From positions 1 to 64,000 of the forward strand of contig NZ_MAIQ01000009.1 in assembly GCF_001678845.1 (NCBI RefSeq): 64,000 nucleotides of DNA, written 5' to 3'. The stretch comes from Christensenella intestinihominis (GTDB taxonomy: Bacteria > Bacillota > Clostridia > Christensenellales > Christensenellaceae). Position 1 is the stretch's first letter. Each line of letters starts with the position of its first letter. The translations under genes and the position numbers were made by a program. Below, piece after piece: positions 10,801 to 18,095 of the stretch. The notes beneath the pieces are model-generated. The model had not been told where the DNA came from, did no database searches, and saw only the letters and a program-made list of their open reading frames with translations.

Positions 10801-11526
10801 GTGCAGACCACAGGCAAACAGCGGAAGGTAACCTTCGACGTCCGGGACCTCCAGCCAGACCTGACGGAAGGCAGCGGCGTCGCGAAGGCCTGGTATTCCA
10901 CTTCGCCAATCGCCGGGGAGGGAACGTGGCAGCAGGCGGCAAAGGAAGCGGAGGGAAAATATTCCTTCTATATCCCGGAATACAGTGAAGAGGATTACTA
11001 TATCCGCGCCGAGGATTTCCTTGGAAATGCCACCGCGCCCGCGCTTGCGTATGATAATACCGGCCTGCTTGACGTCAGCCTGCCCATGAAATACATGTTT
11101 GTCGTGATACCGAACCTTACGGTGAGCCTCGATGGACAGAAGTTTTTCACACAGAACTTCACGGTTACAAACAACAGCAGCCTTGCGGATGTGCAGGTAT
11201 CGCTTAATGGCCTGGCGGAAGACGGCGTATACCAGGCGATCAAGCTGAAAGAAGAGGCGGCGAAGCTCACGAGGAACGATATTGTATTGTACATAAAACC
11301 GGCGGAATCGTCGCCGGGCGCGTTTTCATCGATGAGGAAGACCACCCTGCAAACGGGAATGGGGCCGTTTGCGCTTGGCACGCTGAAAGCATTGGGACAG
11401 AGCGGGTATAACAGCGGTACGTTCACATTTGACGCAAAAATGTACGACTACCAGGAATCGGAAGCGGACGTGTCCCGCCGCGCGAGGTTTGATATGGTAT
11501 TCAAGTTTGATGCGCAGACAGGCTAA
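4822..11526 (+). CDS. Giant GLUG-repeat adhesin-like protein with subunit-like C-terminus
   Basis: 2234 aa from the ATG in TAATG. After a basic stretch and signal peptide (LLAAALLFGISPAAGA) come about 1800 residues of GLUG/beta-helix repeats built as an A-B-A-B-C array. The A-B block of about 680 aa occurs twice, nearly identical at DNA level (about 5235-7262 and 7471-9506). A shorter, diverged C block follows to about 10500. Then come two Ig-like/bacterial Ig modules (about 10495-11050) and a C-terminal domain (LLDVSLPMKYMF to FDMVFKFDAQ) resembling the small secreted protein at 12068. No LPXTG or hydrophobic tail is seen, so retention probably depends on that domain binding partners. It is likely a surface adhesin or filament tip. 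Confidence 0.8.
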   Translation: MKRMTRQRMKGSGKPGKIIYRLTGVLLAAALLFGISPAAGAVEIIKPETEETDALQAKQISEIFPLELAEPTEKSDLPGEKTVYSGAATLSIEPRAGEIAIASAAELAKIGVDANYPLSGNYVQTANIDLSGYAEGVWTPIGYYTSAADNAPFTGTYDGRGYKVTGLKITGAEDYRGLFGYALGATFKNINIENASVAGRSYVGLLAGWIASSGIVQNCKVNGGTVTGSSNYVGGFAGQAQGVAFTGSQNNSLTVAITGGSYAGGFVGMGTNLSFVDCESNSLELASPRNYLGGFVGQGTNTSLVRCDTNGGTVSAVTTNRSNIGGLIGNETGKLMIDQCYNTAAIKGGTQVGGLVGNAALGNGTVTNSYNRGVINISATGATTTMFGGLVGQIVRNTSYTFEVSGCYSSEFVYGGRAIGYLSNVSQLSGSNNYYTERTQCSVPLQAAAPAGFAEKVTDAALWRTLPSDAYRLRSGGAEAPVLKDNPEPDADQRTYEVKTAEDLYKVRNDLQGNYVQTADIDLSAYAEWETIGYFTSTSDYAPFTGTYDGGGYRITGLKMTGTKDYRGLFGYSIGATFRHMRIEGADVAGATYVSALAAYAIDGTFEDCKAEEGTFLATGNYLGGLTGYLLRGTYADCESSGNTFEGSTYIGGLVGYGMDVSMERCDTNGGILQGRSTRTGGTTGGLVGGVVGVTRLIKCYNTAEVNVGAASAGGLIGYLQGTDAAITDSYSREAVTGPSYAGGLVGRLTMDAAASPAVFTGCYASGAVTGATGAIANNTNGAVTGSGNYYTVKTERTLALSKDEPSGFATKVEDTFMWVTLPSNSYQKIIAGYPILIDNPEPGTEQKTYEVWTAEDLFNARNDMRGNYIQMQDIDLSGYDNWTPIGYYTSAADNAPFTGTYDGRGYKITGLKVTGTGNYRGLFGYALGATFKNINIENASVTGTNYVGVLAGWITSSGIVQNCKVNGGTVAGAQYIGGFAGQAQGVAFTGSQNNSLTVTASSSSAFAGGFAGIGTDLSFEDCESNSLELASPRNYLGGFVGQGTNTSLVRCDTNGGTVSAVTTYRSCIGGLIGNETGKLTIDQCYNTAAIKGGTLVGGLVGNAALGDGTVTNSYNRGVINISGMSSGTSPTYLFGGLVGQIVRNTSYTFEVSGCYSSEFVYGGRAIGYLSNVSQLSGSNNYYTERTQCSIPLQAAAPAGFVEKVTDATLWRTLPSGVYRLRSGGAEAPVLKDNPEPDADQRTYEVKTAEDLYKVRNDLQGNYVQTADIDLSAYAEWETIGYFTSTSDYAPFTGTYDGGGYKITGLKMTGTNSYRGLFGYSIGATFRHMRIEGADVAGATYVSALAAYAADGTFEDCKAEEGAFLATGNYLGGLTGYLLRGTYADCESSGNTFEGSTYIGGIVGGGQDVSMERCDTNGGILQGRSTKTGGTTGGLVGGVVGVTRLIKCYNTAEVNVGAANAGGLIGYLQGTDAAITDSYSRGAVTGPSYAGGLVGRLTMDAAASPAVFTGCYASGAVTGATGAIANNTNGAVTGSGNYYTVKTERTLALSKDEPSGFATKVNDMDMFEICPSNSYQLLPGEYPILGENPEPTAPATEVRTAEELYNVRNNLKGNYIQTADIDLSGYANWDPITEFTGVYNGNGYKITGLKITGTSGNRGLFGNTKGAFLRNIRIEGANIAGKNYLGALASNANATIIINCEANQCTLSGTNYVGGLVGQTNSETSFTNCDVNGGTVSATTNQAGGITGQMQGNVTIDGCYVTANISAASFPGGIVGYMSSGTGTIITSYSRGSVTGTTGGGIVGSLNAGTLSINACYVTGNISSGTAVIGNGSASGGSNYYTDSTGASGAGNVAATKLSNSQMMATLPSGDYVLAAGNYPNIRSNPENLKDETPPVVANITVSNAGMFAKTKSVSATVTDDMTGVSTVFWAETADAESGTALAKDGDQWSSLTPFEKEGTYYIIAYDVAKNRSVASFVIDKLDNTAPTISNITVQTTGKQRKVTFDVRDLQPDLTEGSGVAKAWYSTSPIAGEGTWQQAAKEAEGKYSFYIPEYSEEDYYIRAEDFLGNATAPALAYDNTGLLDVSLPMKYMFVVIPNLTVSLDGQKFFTQNFTVTNNSSLADVQVSLNGLAEDGVYQAIKLKEEAAKLTRNDIVLYIKPAESSPGAFSSMRKTTLQTGMGPFALGTLKALGQSGYNSGTFTFDAKMYDYQESEADVSRRARFDMVFKFDAQTG
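5235..9506 (+). repeat. Intragenic tandem duplication of about 2 kb
   Basis: Positions about 5235-7262 and 7471-9506 are near-identical at an offset of about 2236-2244 bp; for example the string AGGACGTATGAGGTAAAGAC occurs at 6301 and 8545. The copies differ by scattered substitutions and small in-frame indels, such as near 5955 versus 8190. The preserved frame and high DNA identity point to recent duplication or ongoing conversion, and the array could expand or contract by recombination. Confidence 0.9.
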
Positions 11527-11540
11527 GTGAGGAATGGAAA

Positions 11541-12059
11541 GTGGGAAAAAAGGGACGTACAAAAAGAAAAAGCCTTACGGCCATATTCGCCGTCGTTGCG
11601 GCAGTAGCTGCCATATTTGCAGGAATCCTGATCGGGGCAAATACGGGAATTGGATTCATTGGGGACCGGCAGGCGCAGGACGGGCAGCTTGACCCGAACG
11701 CAGGGGCAGGGGATATCGAGAAGGCTCTGCAGGAACGCGCGGAACAAAGCATGTTCTCCCTCAGGATCAATACCAGGCCCGAATTTGAAACGGGCAGTTC
11801 GGAAGGGGCGCTGCTGATTGAAAATCCACCGACGAATACCTACCTCATGCAGGTAACGATTACGCTTGACGATACGGGAGAGACGGTCTACAGCACGGGA
11901 ATGCTCAAGCCAAACAGCAATATTGCAAAGGACAGCCTGGACGTCGCCCTGAAAAAAGGCTCGTATGCCGCAACGGCTATGTTTACGGCATATGAGCCGG
12001 AGACGAGGGAAGAAGTGGGAAAAACAGCCGCCGCGATGACAATTATTATTAAGAACTGA
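11541..12059 (+). CDS. Membrane-anchored beta-domain protein, paralogue A
   Basis: 172 aa. GTG start at 11541 with AGTGAGG eight bases upstream. A basic N-terminus and one transmembrane helix (about 11-33) precede an extracytoplasmic domain of about 115 aa. That domain has EKALQERAEQSMFSLRIN, LLIENPPTN and an ITLDDTGETVY strand pattern. The same domain occurs in the products at 12738, 14096 and 14836. This copy is the most divergent: it has KKGSYAATAMFTAYEP where the others have PKGEYPCTAVFTA. Function is unknown; the topology suggests a membrane-tethered anchor or chaperone for the secreted proteins around it. Confidence 0.75.
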   Translation: MGKKGRTKRKSLTAIFAVVAAVAAIFAGILIGANTGIGFIGDRQAQDGQLDPNAGAGDIEKALQERAEQSMFSLRINTRPEFETGSSEGALLIENPPTNTYLMQVTITLDDTGETVYSTGMLKPNSNIAKDSLDVALKKGSYAATAMFTAYEPETREEVGKTAAAMTIIIKN

Positions 12060-12067
12060 GGAACAGC

Positions 12068-12724
12068 ATGAAACGCGTCATTTTGGTTTTATTCGTTGTA
12101 TGTATACTGGCTGCTGTGCCGACGGCCGCGTTTGCGCTGGCGGGATGGCAGGAATCGCCCGCACAGGGCGAAACGTCCGGGAATTCGGGAGCGCAAAGCA
12201 ATACCTCGCTGTGGGGATATATTGCCAATGCAAACGAGGAAGGGCTGGTTGATGTGGATATGGACGGAATTTACGACTTCAATATCGTGGGCCTGGAGCT
12301 TCTGGACGTGTCGGTGCCGCTCAAGGTGGGCACGGTGGCGATGTATAACGGCGCGAACAAGGAATTTTATTCCAGCATTGGCATAATTCGCAACAACAGT
12401 AAGGTTACGCGCGCGAGAATGAGCCTGATTTCCTTCACAAAAGACAGCGCCAATACCAGCACGCTCGAGCTGGCACCGTGGGGAAGCATGCTCACACAAG
12501 ACAATTTTGCCATGAAGGTGATGGTGAACGGCCAGGCGGGAAGAGCGGAAAGCGACGTTTCGCAAATCAGCGCGTCAAATCCTTTTGTTATGGGTCCCGT
12601 CAGTGCGAAACGGACGATGGAATATACATTTGACGCGCAGTTCATAGCGGAAATGGCCGACAAACATATTGGCGAGATCGTGGACTACAATTGCGTTTTT
12701 AAATTCGAGTTGGATAACGCATAG
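12068..12724 (+). CDS. Secreted subunit-like protein
   Basis: 218 aa with a signal peptide (VILVLFVVCILAAVPTAAFA). The mature part has LLDVSVPLKV, a later RNNSKV and an FKFELDNA end. These match in order the C-terminal domain of the 2234-aa protein (LLDVSLPMK, TNNSS, FKFDAQ). So the large adhesin carries a copy of this subunit fold, as tip proteins of polymeric surface structures do. It lies between anchored paralogues A and B, nine bases after A. I do not recognise a named family. Confidence 0.65.
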   Translation: MKRVILVLFVVCILAAVPTAAFALAGWQESPAQGETSGNSGAQSNTSLWGYIANANEEGLVDVDMDGIYDFNIVGLELLDVSVPLKVGTVAMYNGANKEFYSSIGIIRNNSKVTRARMSLISFTKDSANTSTLELAPWGSMLTQDNFAMKVMVNGQAGRAESDVSQISASNPFVMGPVSAKRTMEYTFDAQFIAEMADKHIGEIVDYNCVFKFELDNA

Positions 12725-12737
12725 GCGGAGGGAGTAA

Positions 12738-13271
12738 ATGGAAAGACAGGGCAGGGGAAAAAAGAAAAGCAGCAGGAAAGCAATCATAGTCTTGGTTATA
12801 GCGCTGATCGCCCTCGGAACAGTGACCGGCTATTTTATCTGGCAGAACGCGGCGGGGGGCCATAGCAGGTTTGAACTTGACGAGCTTGCCCGGGACGGCT
12901 TTTTTAAGGATAAAAGCCCGGAGGATATCGAGGCGCTGCTAAACCAGGTGGTTTCGGAAGGAATGTTCAATATTTCGATCAATTCAAACCCGGTATTTGA
13001 GGACGGGAAAAGCGAGGGAAACCTGCGGATCGAAAATGTGCCCAATAACCCATATTACATGACGGTAGTGATCACACAGGACGATACAGGCGAAAAAATA
13101 TACCAATCCAAGGGATTGAAGCAAGAGCAGTATATCGAGAACGCCAAACTGTCCGTGGAGCTTCCAAAGGGTGAATATCCCTGCACGGCGGTGTTCACGG
13201 CGGTCGACCCGGACACATTGAAAGAAGTGGGAACCGCCGCGGCACAGATAACGATCCACGTACTGAATTGA
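12738..13271 (+). CDS. Membrane-anchored beta-domain protein, paralogue B
   Basis: 177 aa: Lys/Arg-rich start, one transmembrane helix (about 14-35), then the shared domain. Hallmarks are EDIEALLNQVVSEGMFN, GNLRIENVPNNPYYM, TQDDTGEKIY and PKGEYPCTAVFTA. GGAGGG lies before the ATG. It sits between the secreted proteins at 12068 and 13367. A short dyad CAATGGA/TCCATTG and an AT-rich stretch with TATATAA follow it, and may separate or restart transcription before the next gene. Confidence 0.75.
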   Translation: MERQGRGKKKSSRKAIIVLVIALIALGTVTGYFIWQNAAGGHSRFELDELARDGFFKDKSPEDIEALLNQVVSEGMFNISINSNPVFEDGKSEGNLRIENVPNNPYYMTVVITQDDTGEKIYQSKGLKQEQYIENAKLSVELPKGEYPCTAVFTAVDPDTLKEVGTAAAQITIHVLN

Positions 13272-13366
13272 AGAAGATAATCAATGGAAATCCATTGTTT
13301 ATATAAAACAGCCTTAATTAAGGGCAACCTAACATCATATTTTCTTACATGAAAGGAGAAAAGAAA

Positions 13367-14002
13367 ATGAAAAGGACAAAAGCATTAATAGCGATCGCGC
13401 TTGCTGCGGTCATGGTAATCTCTCTGGGGGGCATCGCCTTTGCTGCCGAACCGGATATCGGCGGAGGCGCGCAGGCTGGCACCGCCGAATCTACAGTAAC
13501 GATGGCGGTGTCCGCGACGGCGCCGATCAGCATTTCCGCGACGGTTCCGATCACGATCCCTCTGGCGGTTGAGGTAGATACCGGAAATAGCCTCGTTAAC
13601 ACCTACGCTCCTACGGACTGCAACATCATCAATAACTCCAAGAACCTCGGGGACAACAGCGGCGTGGCGATCGACGTAACGGGGATCACGGCGTCCATTG
13701 CGCCCGGATCAACAGAATGGTCACTGTCCAAAACCGCTCCTACAGCTGTAACAGCAGACAAGTATAAACTGCAGCTCGGCCTTTGCGGCGGATTTTTTGC
13801 AGACCTCGATGTGGCTGCAGGCGGCGTTTCCGATATTGCGACAGGAGACATCGCTTCGGCTTATAAAAACATTGCGGGCGGAACCTCCACAAATCTTGCT
13901 GTCAAAGCGGCCGCAGGCGGCGAAGCCGGTGATTATACCAATGTTGACGGCGTAGCAGCCGACATTTTCAAAGTGCAGTTCACCATTGCACAGCACGCTT
14001 AA
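13367..14002 (+). CDS. Secreted Ala/Gly/Thr-rich protein, possible major subunit
   Basis: 211 aa. ATG at 13367, with AAAGGAG upstream, begins a standard signal peptide (ALIAIALAAVMVISLGGIAFAA). The mature protein is small-residue-rich and low in charge, with ISATVPITIPLAVEVDTG, then CNIINNS. This recalls the VPxxxxF...NNS layout of the 12068 protein, though similarity is weak. Its own AT-rich upstream region, strong ribosome site and a downstream 17-bp hairpin are what one expects of the most highly expressed gene in such an operon. No sortase motif is present. I suggest a structural subunit; this is inference. Confidence 0.6.
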   Translation: MKRTKALIAIALAAVMVISLGGIAFAAEPDIGGGAQAGTAESTVTMAVSATAPISISATVPITIPLAVEVDTGNSLVNTYAPTDCNIINNSKNLGDNSGVAIDVTGITASIAPGSTEWSLSKTAPTAVTADKYKLQLGLCGGFFADLDVAAGGVSDIATGDIASAYKNIAGGTSTNLAVKAAAGGEAGDYTNVDGVAADIFKVQFTIAQHA

Positions 14003-14029
14003 CAGCCTTTGAACGGAAAGCCGGGGAAC

Positions 14030-14072
14030 CGGCTTTGTGGCAGGGATTTTCAAAGTCCCTGCCACAAAGCCG
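14030..14072 (+). other. Perfect 17-bp intercistronic hairpin
   Basis: CGGCTTTGTGGCAGGGA (14030-14046) pairs perfectly with TCCCTGCCACAAAGCCG (14056-14072) around a 9-base loop. A competing small hairpin AAAGCCGG/CCGGCTTT overlaps its left arm. There is no T-run, so it may protect the 3' end of the upstream mRNA or attenuate read-through rather than act as a simple terminator. Confidence 0.7.
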
Positions 14073-14095
14073 ATTTATGGGAAGGAAAAGATAGT

Positions 14096-14614
14096 ATGGC
14101 GGAAGAACGGAAGCAAAAGAAAAAATGGATCATTGTAGTCATCATTATACTGGTTGCCGCCATTGCGGTAGTGGGGATGTATCTGGGCGGTGTATTCAGG
14201 CAGGAAACGCGGGCGGAACGGGACCGTGCGGCGCTGGCGGGGCAGCTTCCGGGTAAGTCGCAGGAGGACATCGAGGCCACGCTCAACCAGGCGGTGGCGG
14301 AAGGGATGCTCAATATTACGATCAATCCCGCGCCGGTGTTTGAAACCGGGAGTGCGGAGGGAGACCTCAACATAGAGAATATCCCCGGAAATCATTACAG
14401 CATGCAGGTACGCATCACGCGGGACGATACGGGCGAAGGGGTGTATGAGAGCAAGCTCATCGACCCGGGATATTACATCGGGAATGCGAAACTTACGGTC
14501 CCGCTTCCAAAAGGGGAATATCCATGTACGGCGGTGTTCACGGCGATCGATCAGGAAACCGAGGACGTCATGGGCACTGCGGCGGCTAAAATTACGATCA
14601 ATGTACTTGGGTGA
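14096..14614 (+). CDS. Membrane-anchored beta-domain protein, paralogue C
   Basis: 172 aa from the ATG at 14096 (GGAAGG upstream), preferred to the longer frame from 14009, which crosses the hairpin. One transmembrane helix (about 10-32) precedes the shared domain: EDIEATLNQAVAEGMLN, INPAPVFETGSAEG, LNIENIPGN, TRDDTGEGVY, PKGEYPCTAVFTA. It is closest to paralogues B and D. It follows the putative major subunit. Confidence 0.75.
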   Translation: MAEERKQKKKWIIVVIIILVAAIAVVGMYLGGVFRQETRAERDRAALAGQLPGKSQEDIEATLNQAVAEGMLNITINPAPVFETGSAEGDLNIENIPGNHYSMQVRITRDDTGEGVYESKLIDPGYYIGNAKLTVPLPKGEYPCTAVFTAIDQETEDVMGTAAAKITINVLG

Positions 14615-14835
14615 GCATAACGGGGCCCCGCACGAGCCCAACGGATGCCTGACATTCCGCAAGCGCAAGCGAAGCGAAGCGCGAGCGGGAAATGGAAGGT
14701 ATGCAGAGCTGCCTGAGGTTCCAAGAGTGCGGGTGAAACGAAGCACGAATGAATGGAGCGAAGCGAACTTTGTGACGACGCGGGAACCGCGGCGGCCAGG
14801 ATCACTACCAACATATTAAATTAAGGATAGCATTT
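14615..14835. other. Intergenic region with AAGCG-type simple repeats
   Basis: About 220 bases between paralogues C and D, with clustered GCAAGCGCAAGCGAAGCG-like repeats near 14660-14690 and GC-rich self-complementary stretches. No terminator with a T-run and no credible ORF. It may be a spacer left by a deletion or structured mRNA. Confidence 0.4.
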
Positions 14836-15378
14836 ATGGAAAAGGCGGAAGAGAAGAAAAAAAGAAGGAAAGGGCTCGTTGCCCTGGTTGTCGTACTGAT
14901 CGCGGTTGTAGCGGGGCTTTTGGGATATATCTTCCTGTACAAGCCGCAGGCGGACGCGCAGGCGGCGCGGCAGGAGCTGCAGGCGGAAAAAAACGCGGAA
15001 ATGGGAATTATCCCGGGCATGAGCGACGAAGATATCGAGGCGCGGCTGAACCAGAAGGTGGCGGAAGGAATGCTGAATGTGGCGTGTAATCCAAACCCCA
15101 CCTTCCCGGATGGAACAAGCGAGGGAAACCTGCGCATCGAGAACATCCCGGGCAACAAATATGCGGTGATGGTAGAAGTAATCCGTGACGATAACGGTGA
15201 GGCCGTATATACGAGCGGCCTGATTGATCCGGGATATTTTGTGGAAAACGTGACGCTGGATGTCCCGCTTGCAAAGGGCGAATATCCGGCACTCGCAAAG
15301 TTTACGGCGTATGACCCGGAAACGAAGGAAGAAGTGGGTTCGGCGGGAGTCCGCGTGAACATCATTGTGCAGAATTAA
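14836..15378 (+). CDS. Membrane-anchored beta-domain protein, paralogue D
   Basis: 180 aa. Lys/Glu/Arg-rich N-terminus, one transmembrane helix (about 14-35), then a short Ala/Gln-rich stalk and the shared domain: EDIEARLNQKVAEGMLN, GNLRIENIPGNKY, IRDDNGEAVY, AKGEYPALAKFTAYDPET. Its stalk is longer than in the other copies. Eleven bases after its stop begins the Cna-B-like protein, with which it is probably cotranscribed. Confidence 0.75.
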   Translation: MEKAEEKKKRRKGLVALVVVLIAVVAGLLGYIFLYKPQADAQAARQELQAEKNAEMGIIPGMSDEDIEARLNQKVAEGMLNVACNPNPTFPDGTSEGNLRIENIPGNKYAVMVEVIRDDNGEAVYTSGLIDPGYFVENVTLDVPLAKGEYPALAKFTAYDPETKEEVGSAGVRVNIIVQN

Positions 15379-15389
15379 GGAAGGATAGG

Positions 15390-17210
15390 ATGAAGAAATT
15401 AGCGGCAGCCATCTTAATATTGGGCCTTGTTCTGGGCATGGGCAGTATAGGGCTGGCGGCGGACATAGGCATGGGTGCGGTGCCTGAAAATCCGGGAGAC
15501 GGATATCCGCATTATCCACGGCAGACCGAAAGCCTGGAGAGTACGGTAAGCATAGAAATTGAGGTCTTAAACGGCGGTATCCTGTTTACCGTGACGGACA
15601 GCCGGACAGGGGAACCCATCGAGGGAGCGACAGCCACAGAACGGCTGGCTTCGCAGCCGCCGGAAGCTGCGGTGCTCGTGCCGGGGACGACGGACGCGAA
15701 CGGAGAACTGTTCCGGGAACTCCCGAATTATGAGGAAGAACGGACATATATCTACATTATAAGCGCGGTCGGATACAAGGCAAGCAATGAAATTACGGTG
15801 GTGCACCGGCGTGGGAAAATCGTAAGCGTAGTTGGACTGACACCGGAAGTAATGCCGGTGCTGTTTGCGGTCAAAAACGAGACGGGAGCGCCCGTTGGCG
15901 GTGCGGAAGTGAAGATTTCAAATGTGTCACGGGCGGCGCGGACCACGGAAGAGATATATACCTGCGACGGAAAAGGATTTGCACGGTGCGAGCTTCCGGA
16001 CGGGATATATTCCTACACAGTGGCGCACCCGCACCACGAAGACTTTTCGGGCATTGTGACAATTGCGGGTGACGAAAGAGACAGTCATACGGAACAGGTG
16101 CAGATGCAGCGCAGGCAATTTACGGCGGAATTTATCGTAAAGGATGAAGCGGGAAGTCCTGTGCGGGATGCGATTGTAACCGTGGCAGGGCAGGGGATGC
16201 GCACGGACGCAGCCGGATATGCACAGGCAATTGGCCTGTATGCGGGGGAATACAGCTTTTTTGTGACACATGAGGGATATGAAACATATACGGGGAGCCT
16301 GTCAATACCCGAAGGGGACGGCAACGCTTATGCCGTAATCCTGCGCCGGGAAGCGCAGCCGCAGCCGGGGCCGACACAGCAGCCGGAAAGCAGCGGGGGT
16401 GCCGATAGCGTCCCGGATAACAGCGGCGGGGACGACGGCGGCGCGCCGGACCCCGCCACACAGCCGCCTGCGGCTTCGCCGTCCGTGTCCGGCAGCAGTA
16501 CGGTGGAGGCCATCGATACCACCCCGGTAAATATAGTGCTGTTGGTGAAGTATAAGGATGGGACGCCTGCGGCAGGTCTTGGCCTGGAACTGCATTCGAG
16601 GGTGCTGTACGGCACGACAGGCAAGGATGGCACGGAAACATTCCAGGGTGTGGAGATTGGAAAACATACGGTATATGTGAAGGACGGCGGCAAAACCCTG
16701 GCCCGGGCAGAGTTTGACCTGAAACGTTCCAGCCTTACGACACTACGGATTGAAAACGGCCTCACGGGCGTAACGGTACGTACTGCGGTGCAAAGCATTA
16801 TTATTGAACTGGAAATCGACCCGGAATCGGCAAACGGCATTGTGAACGCTGTGCGCGAGGGATACATGGATAAAGGCAATACGGACGGTACGGGAGACGG
16901 AACAAGGGAAGACGGGAAAATTGTGATCTCCGGCGAGACAGGGGACGGCGCTGTACCCGGCAGTGGCTGTCTGTTTTTCGGAATACCGTATTGCCTGACA
17001 GAGCAATTGTTTGGCGGAGCGGGACCGCTATGCATGCTGCTTGGAATCTCCTGCTGGATATGGTACGCGGTTATCATCGCGGCGGCGATTGCAATCGTGT
17101 TGCTTATCCTATGGAAGAAAAAACGCAAAAGAGGGTATATCGATCATACAGCCTGGACGGGACGCTATATAAGCACCAAGGATTACACAGTATATGATGA
17201 TAAAAAATAA
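15390..17210 (+). CDS. Cna-B/carboxypeptidase-regulatory-like surface protein with C-terminal anchor
   Basis: 606 aa. Signal peptide at 1-24. Three or four successive Cna-B or CarboxypepD-reg-like modules (about 50-320 and 375-440) show the recurrent pattern of GxPVxxAxV, DxxGxA and Y.V...GY. A Pro/Ser/Gly-rich linker (about 325-370) divides them. Near the C-terminus a four-cysteine patch (CLFFGIPYC ... CMLLGISCW) leads into one transmembrane helix and a KKKRKR stop-transfer, with about 25 cytoplasmic residues. This anchors without a sortase. The cysteines could form disulfides at the membrane surface. It probably gives a stalk or scaffold for the secreted subunits. Confidence 0.7.
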   Translation: MKKLAAAILILGLVLGMGSIGLAADIGMGAVPENPGDGYPHYPRQTESLESTVSIEIEVLNGGILFTVTDSRTGEPIEGATATERLASQPPEAAVLVPGTTDANGELFRELPNYEEERTYIYIISAVGYKASNEITVVHRRGKIVSVVGLTPEVMPVLFAVKNETGAPVGGAEVKISNVSRAARTTEEIYTCDGKGFARCELPDGIYSYTVAHPHHEDFSGIVTIAGDERDSHTEQVQMQRRQFTAEFIVKDEAGSPVRDAIVTVAGQGMRTDAAGYAQAIGLYAGEYSFFVTHEGYETYTGSLSIPEGDGNAYAVILRREAQPQPGPTQQPESSGGADSVPDNSGGDDGGAPDPATQPPAASPSVSGSSTVEAIDTTPVNIVLLVKYKDGTPAAGLGLELHSRVLYGTTGKDGTETFQGVEIGKHTVYVKDGGKTLARAEFDLKRSSLTTLRIENGLTGVTVRTAVQSIIIELEIDPESANGIVNAVREGYMDKGNTDGTGDGTREDGKIVISGETGDGAVPGSGCLFFGIPYCLTEQLFGGAGPLCMLLGISCWIWYAVIIAAAIAIVLLILWKKKRKRGYIDHTAWTGRYISTKDYTVYDDKK

Positions 17211-17228
17211 CCCGCGGGGGAAAATGGA

Positions 17229-18095
17229 TTGAGTATGGTTGTAATCATCGCGGCAGCGGTAATGGGAATCGTCGCCGTATGCATTCTGAACCAGGGGAGC
17301 AAATGGAACAGGCTGGGAGGAATCTCGGCGGTGATTCTGGGATGTACGCTCGCGATCCTGCTGTATTATAGCGTGACGGCCCTGCCGGATACGCCGACCC
17401 TGATCCTGACGATTGGCCTGACGTCATTCCTGCTCGTGCTGGTAAGCGTTCTTATATCGCTGCTGTGCCGCGGCAAAAATGCCGGAAGCAAAGTTGGGGA
17501 AAACGTCCGTACCGAGGGAGAGAGTACAAAAAATAATCGGCTTGAAGCTCCCCTCTGTACCGGAGCGGTGTTCGAGCTGGTCCCCGGGATTCAGTTGGAA
17601 TTAAAGATCAAACCGATTCCCGGAGCCGATCCTTATTGCAAAATGGCGTTGCACGAACATTTGGAAGTAGATAGTCCGGATGCCGGGACAGCAGCCGGGA
17701 GCAAAATTACCGAACGAATAGGGCAGGATGCACAGGACAGGGAAAAAACAGAATATTCTATGCCAATAACAATACCTGAGCCCGGACCGGCAGCGCCGCA
17801 ACAGGAGGGCATAAGGAATGGAGAGCGTACCCTATTGGAAAACGAACAAGCGCCGCCATGCCCTGAACCAGTGGAAAAGAAAGACGCTGAACCGGCATGC
17901 CGGAAGATACAGGCCTCCAGTGCGGGTGAAACGCAGGAAGCAATGGGCAAGCTGAGAGCGCTGGTATCCGGGAAAGAATACGCAGCGGCTTTGAAACAGG
18001 TGCTTTCCATCATGAATGCAGGTTATGCGCTGCTGCCGGAGGAAAAAAAACGCCTGGAGATAATGCTGAAAATGCTGAAAGATAAAACAGTATGA
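17229..18095 (+). CDS. Membrane protein with long cytoplasmic domain
   Basis: 288 aa. TTG start at 17229, eight bases after GGGGG; an ATG two codons later is possible. Two or three hydrophobic helices (about 1-78) precede a cytoplasmic part: a short beta-rich segment (FELVPGIQLELKIKPIPG), a disordered Glu/Pro-rich linker, and a helical pair at the end (LVSGKEYAAALKQVL ... EEKKRLEIMLKMLKD). That last segment is alike in the next gene's product. It overlaps the next gene as ATGA, so the two are translationally coupled and likely form a complex. No known family recognised. Confidence 0.65.
   Translation: MSMVVIIAAAVMGIVAVCILNQGSKWNRLGGISAVILGCTLAILLYYSVTALPDTPTLILTIGLTSFLLVLVSVLISLLCRGKNAGSKVGENVRTEGESTKNNRLEAPLCTGAVFELVPGIQLELKIKPIPGADPYCKMALHEHLEVDSPDAGTAAGSKITERIGQDAQDREKTEYSMPITIPEPGPAAPQQEGIRNGERTLLENEQAPPCPEPVEKKDAEPACRKIQASSAGETQEAMGKLRALVSGKEYAAALKQVLSIMNAGYALLPEEKKRLEIMLKMLKDKTV

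Noticed and set aside
4822-11526. Possible CRISPR-like or VNTR array
   Set aside because: Repeats are long coding GLUG units in frame, not short repeats with unique spacers; no cas genes in the window.
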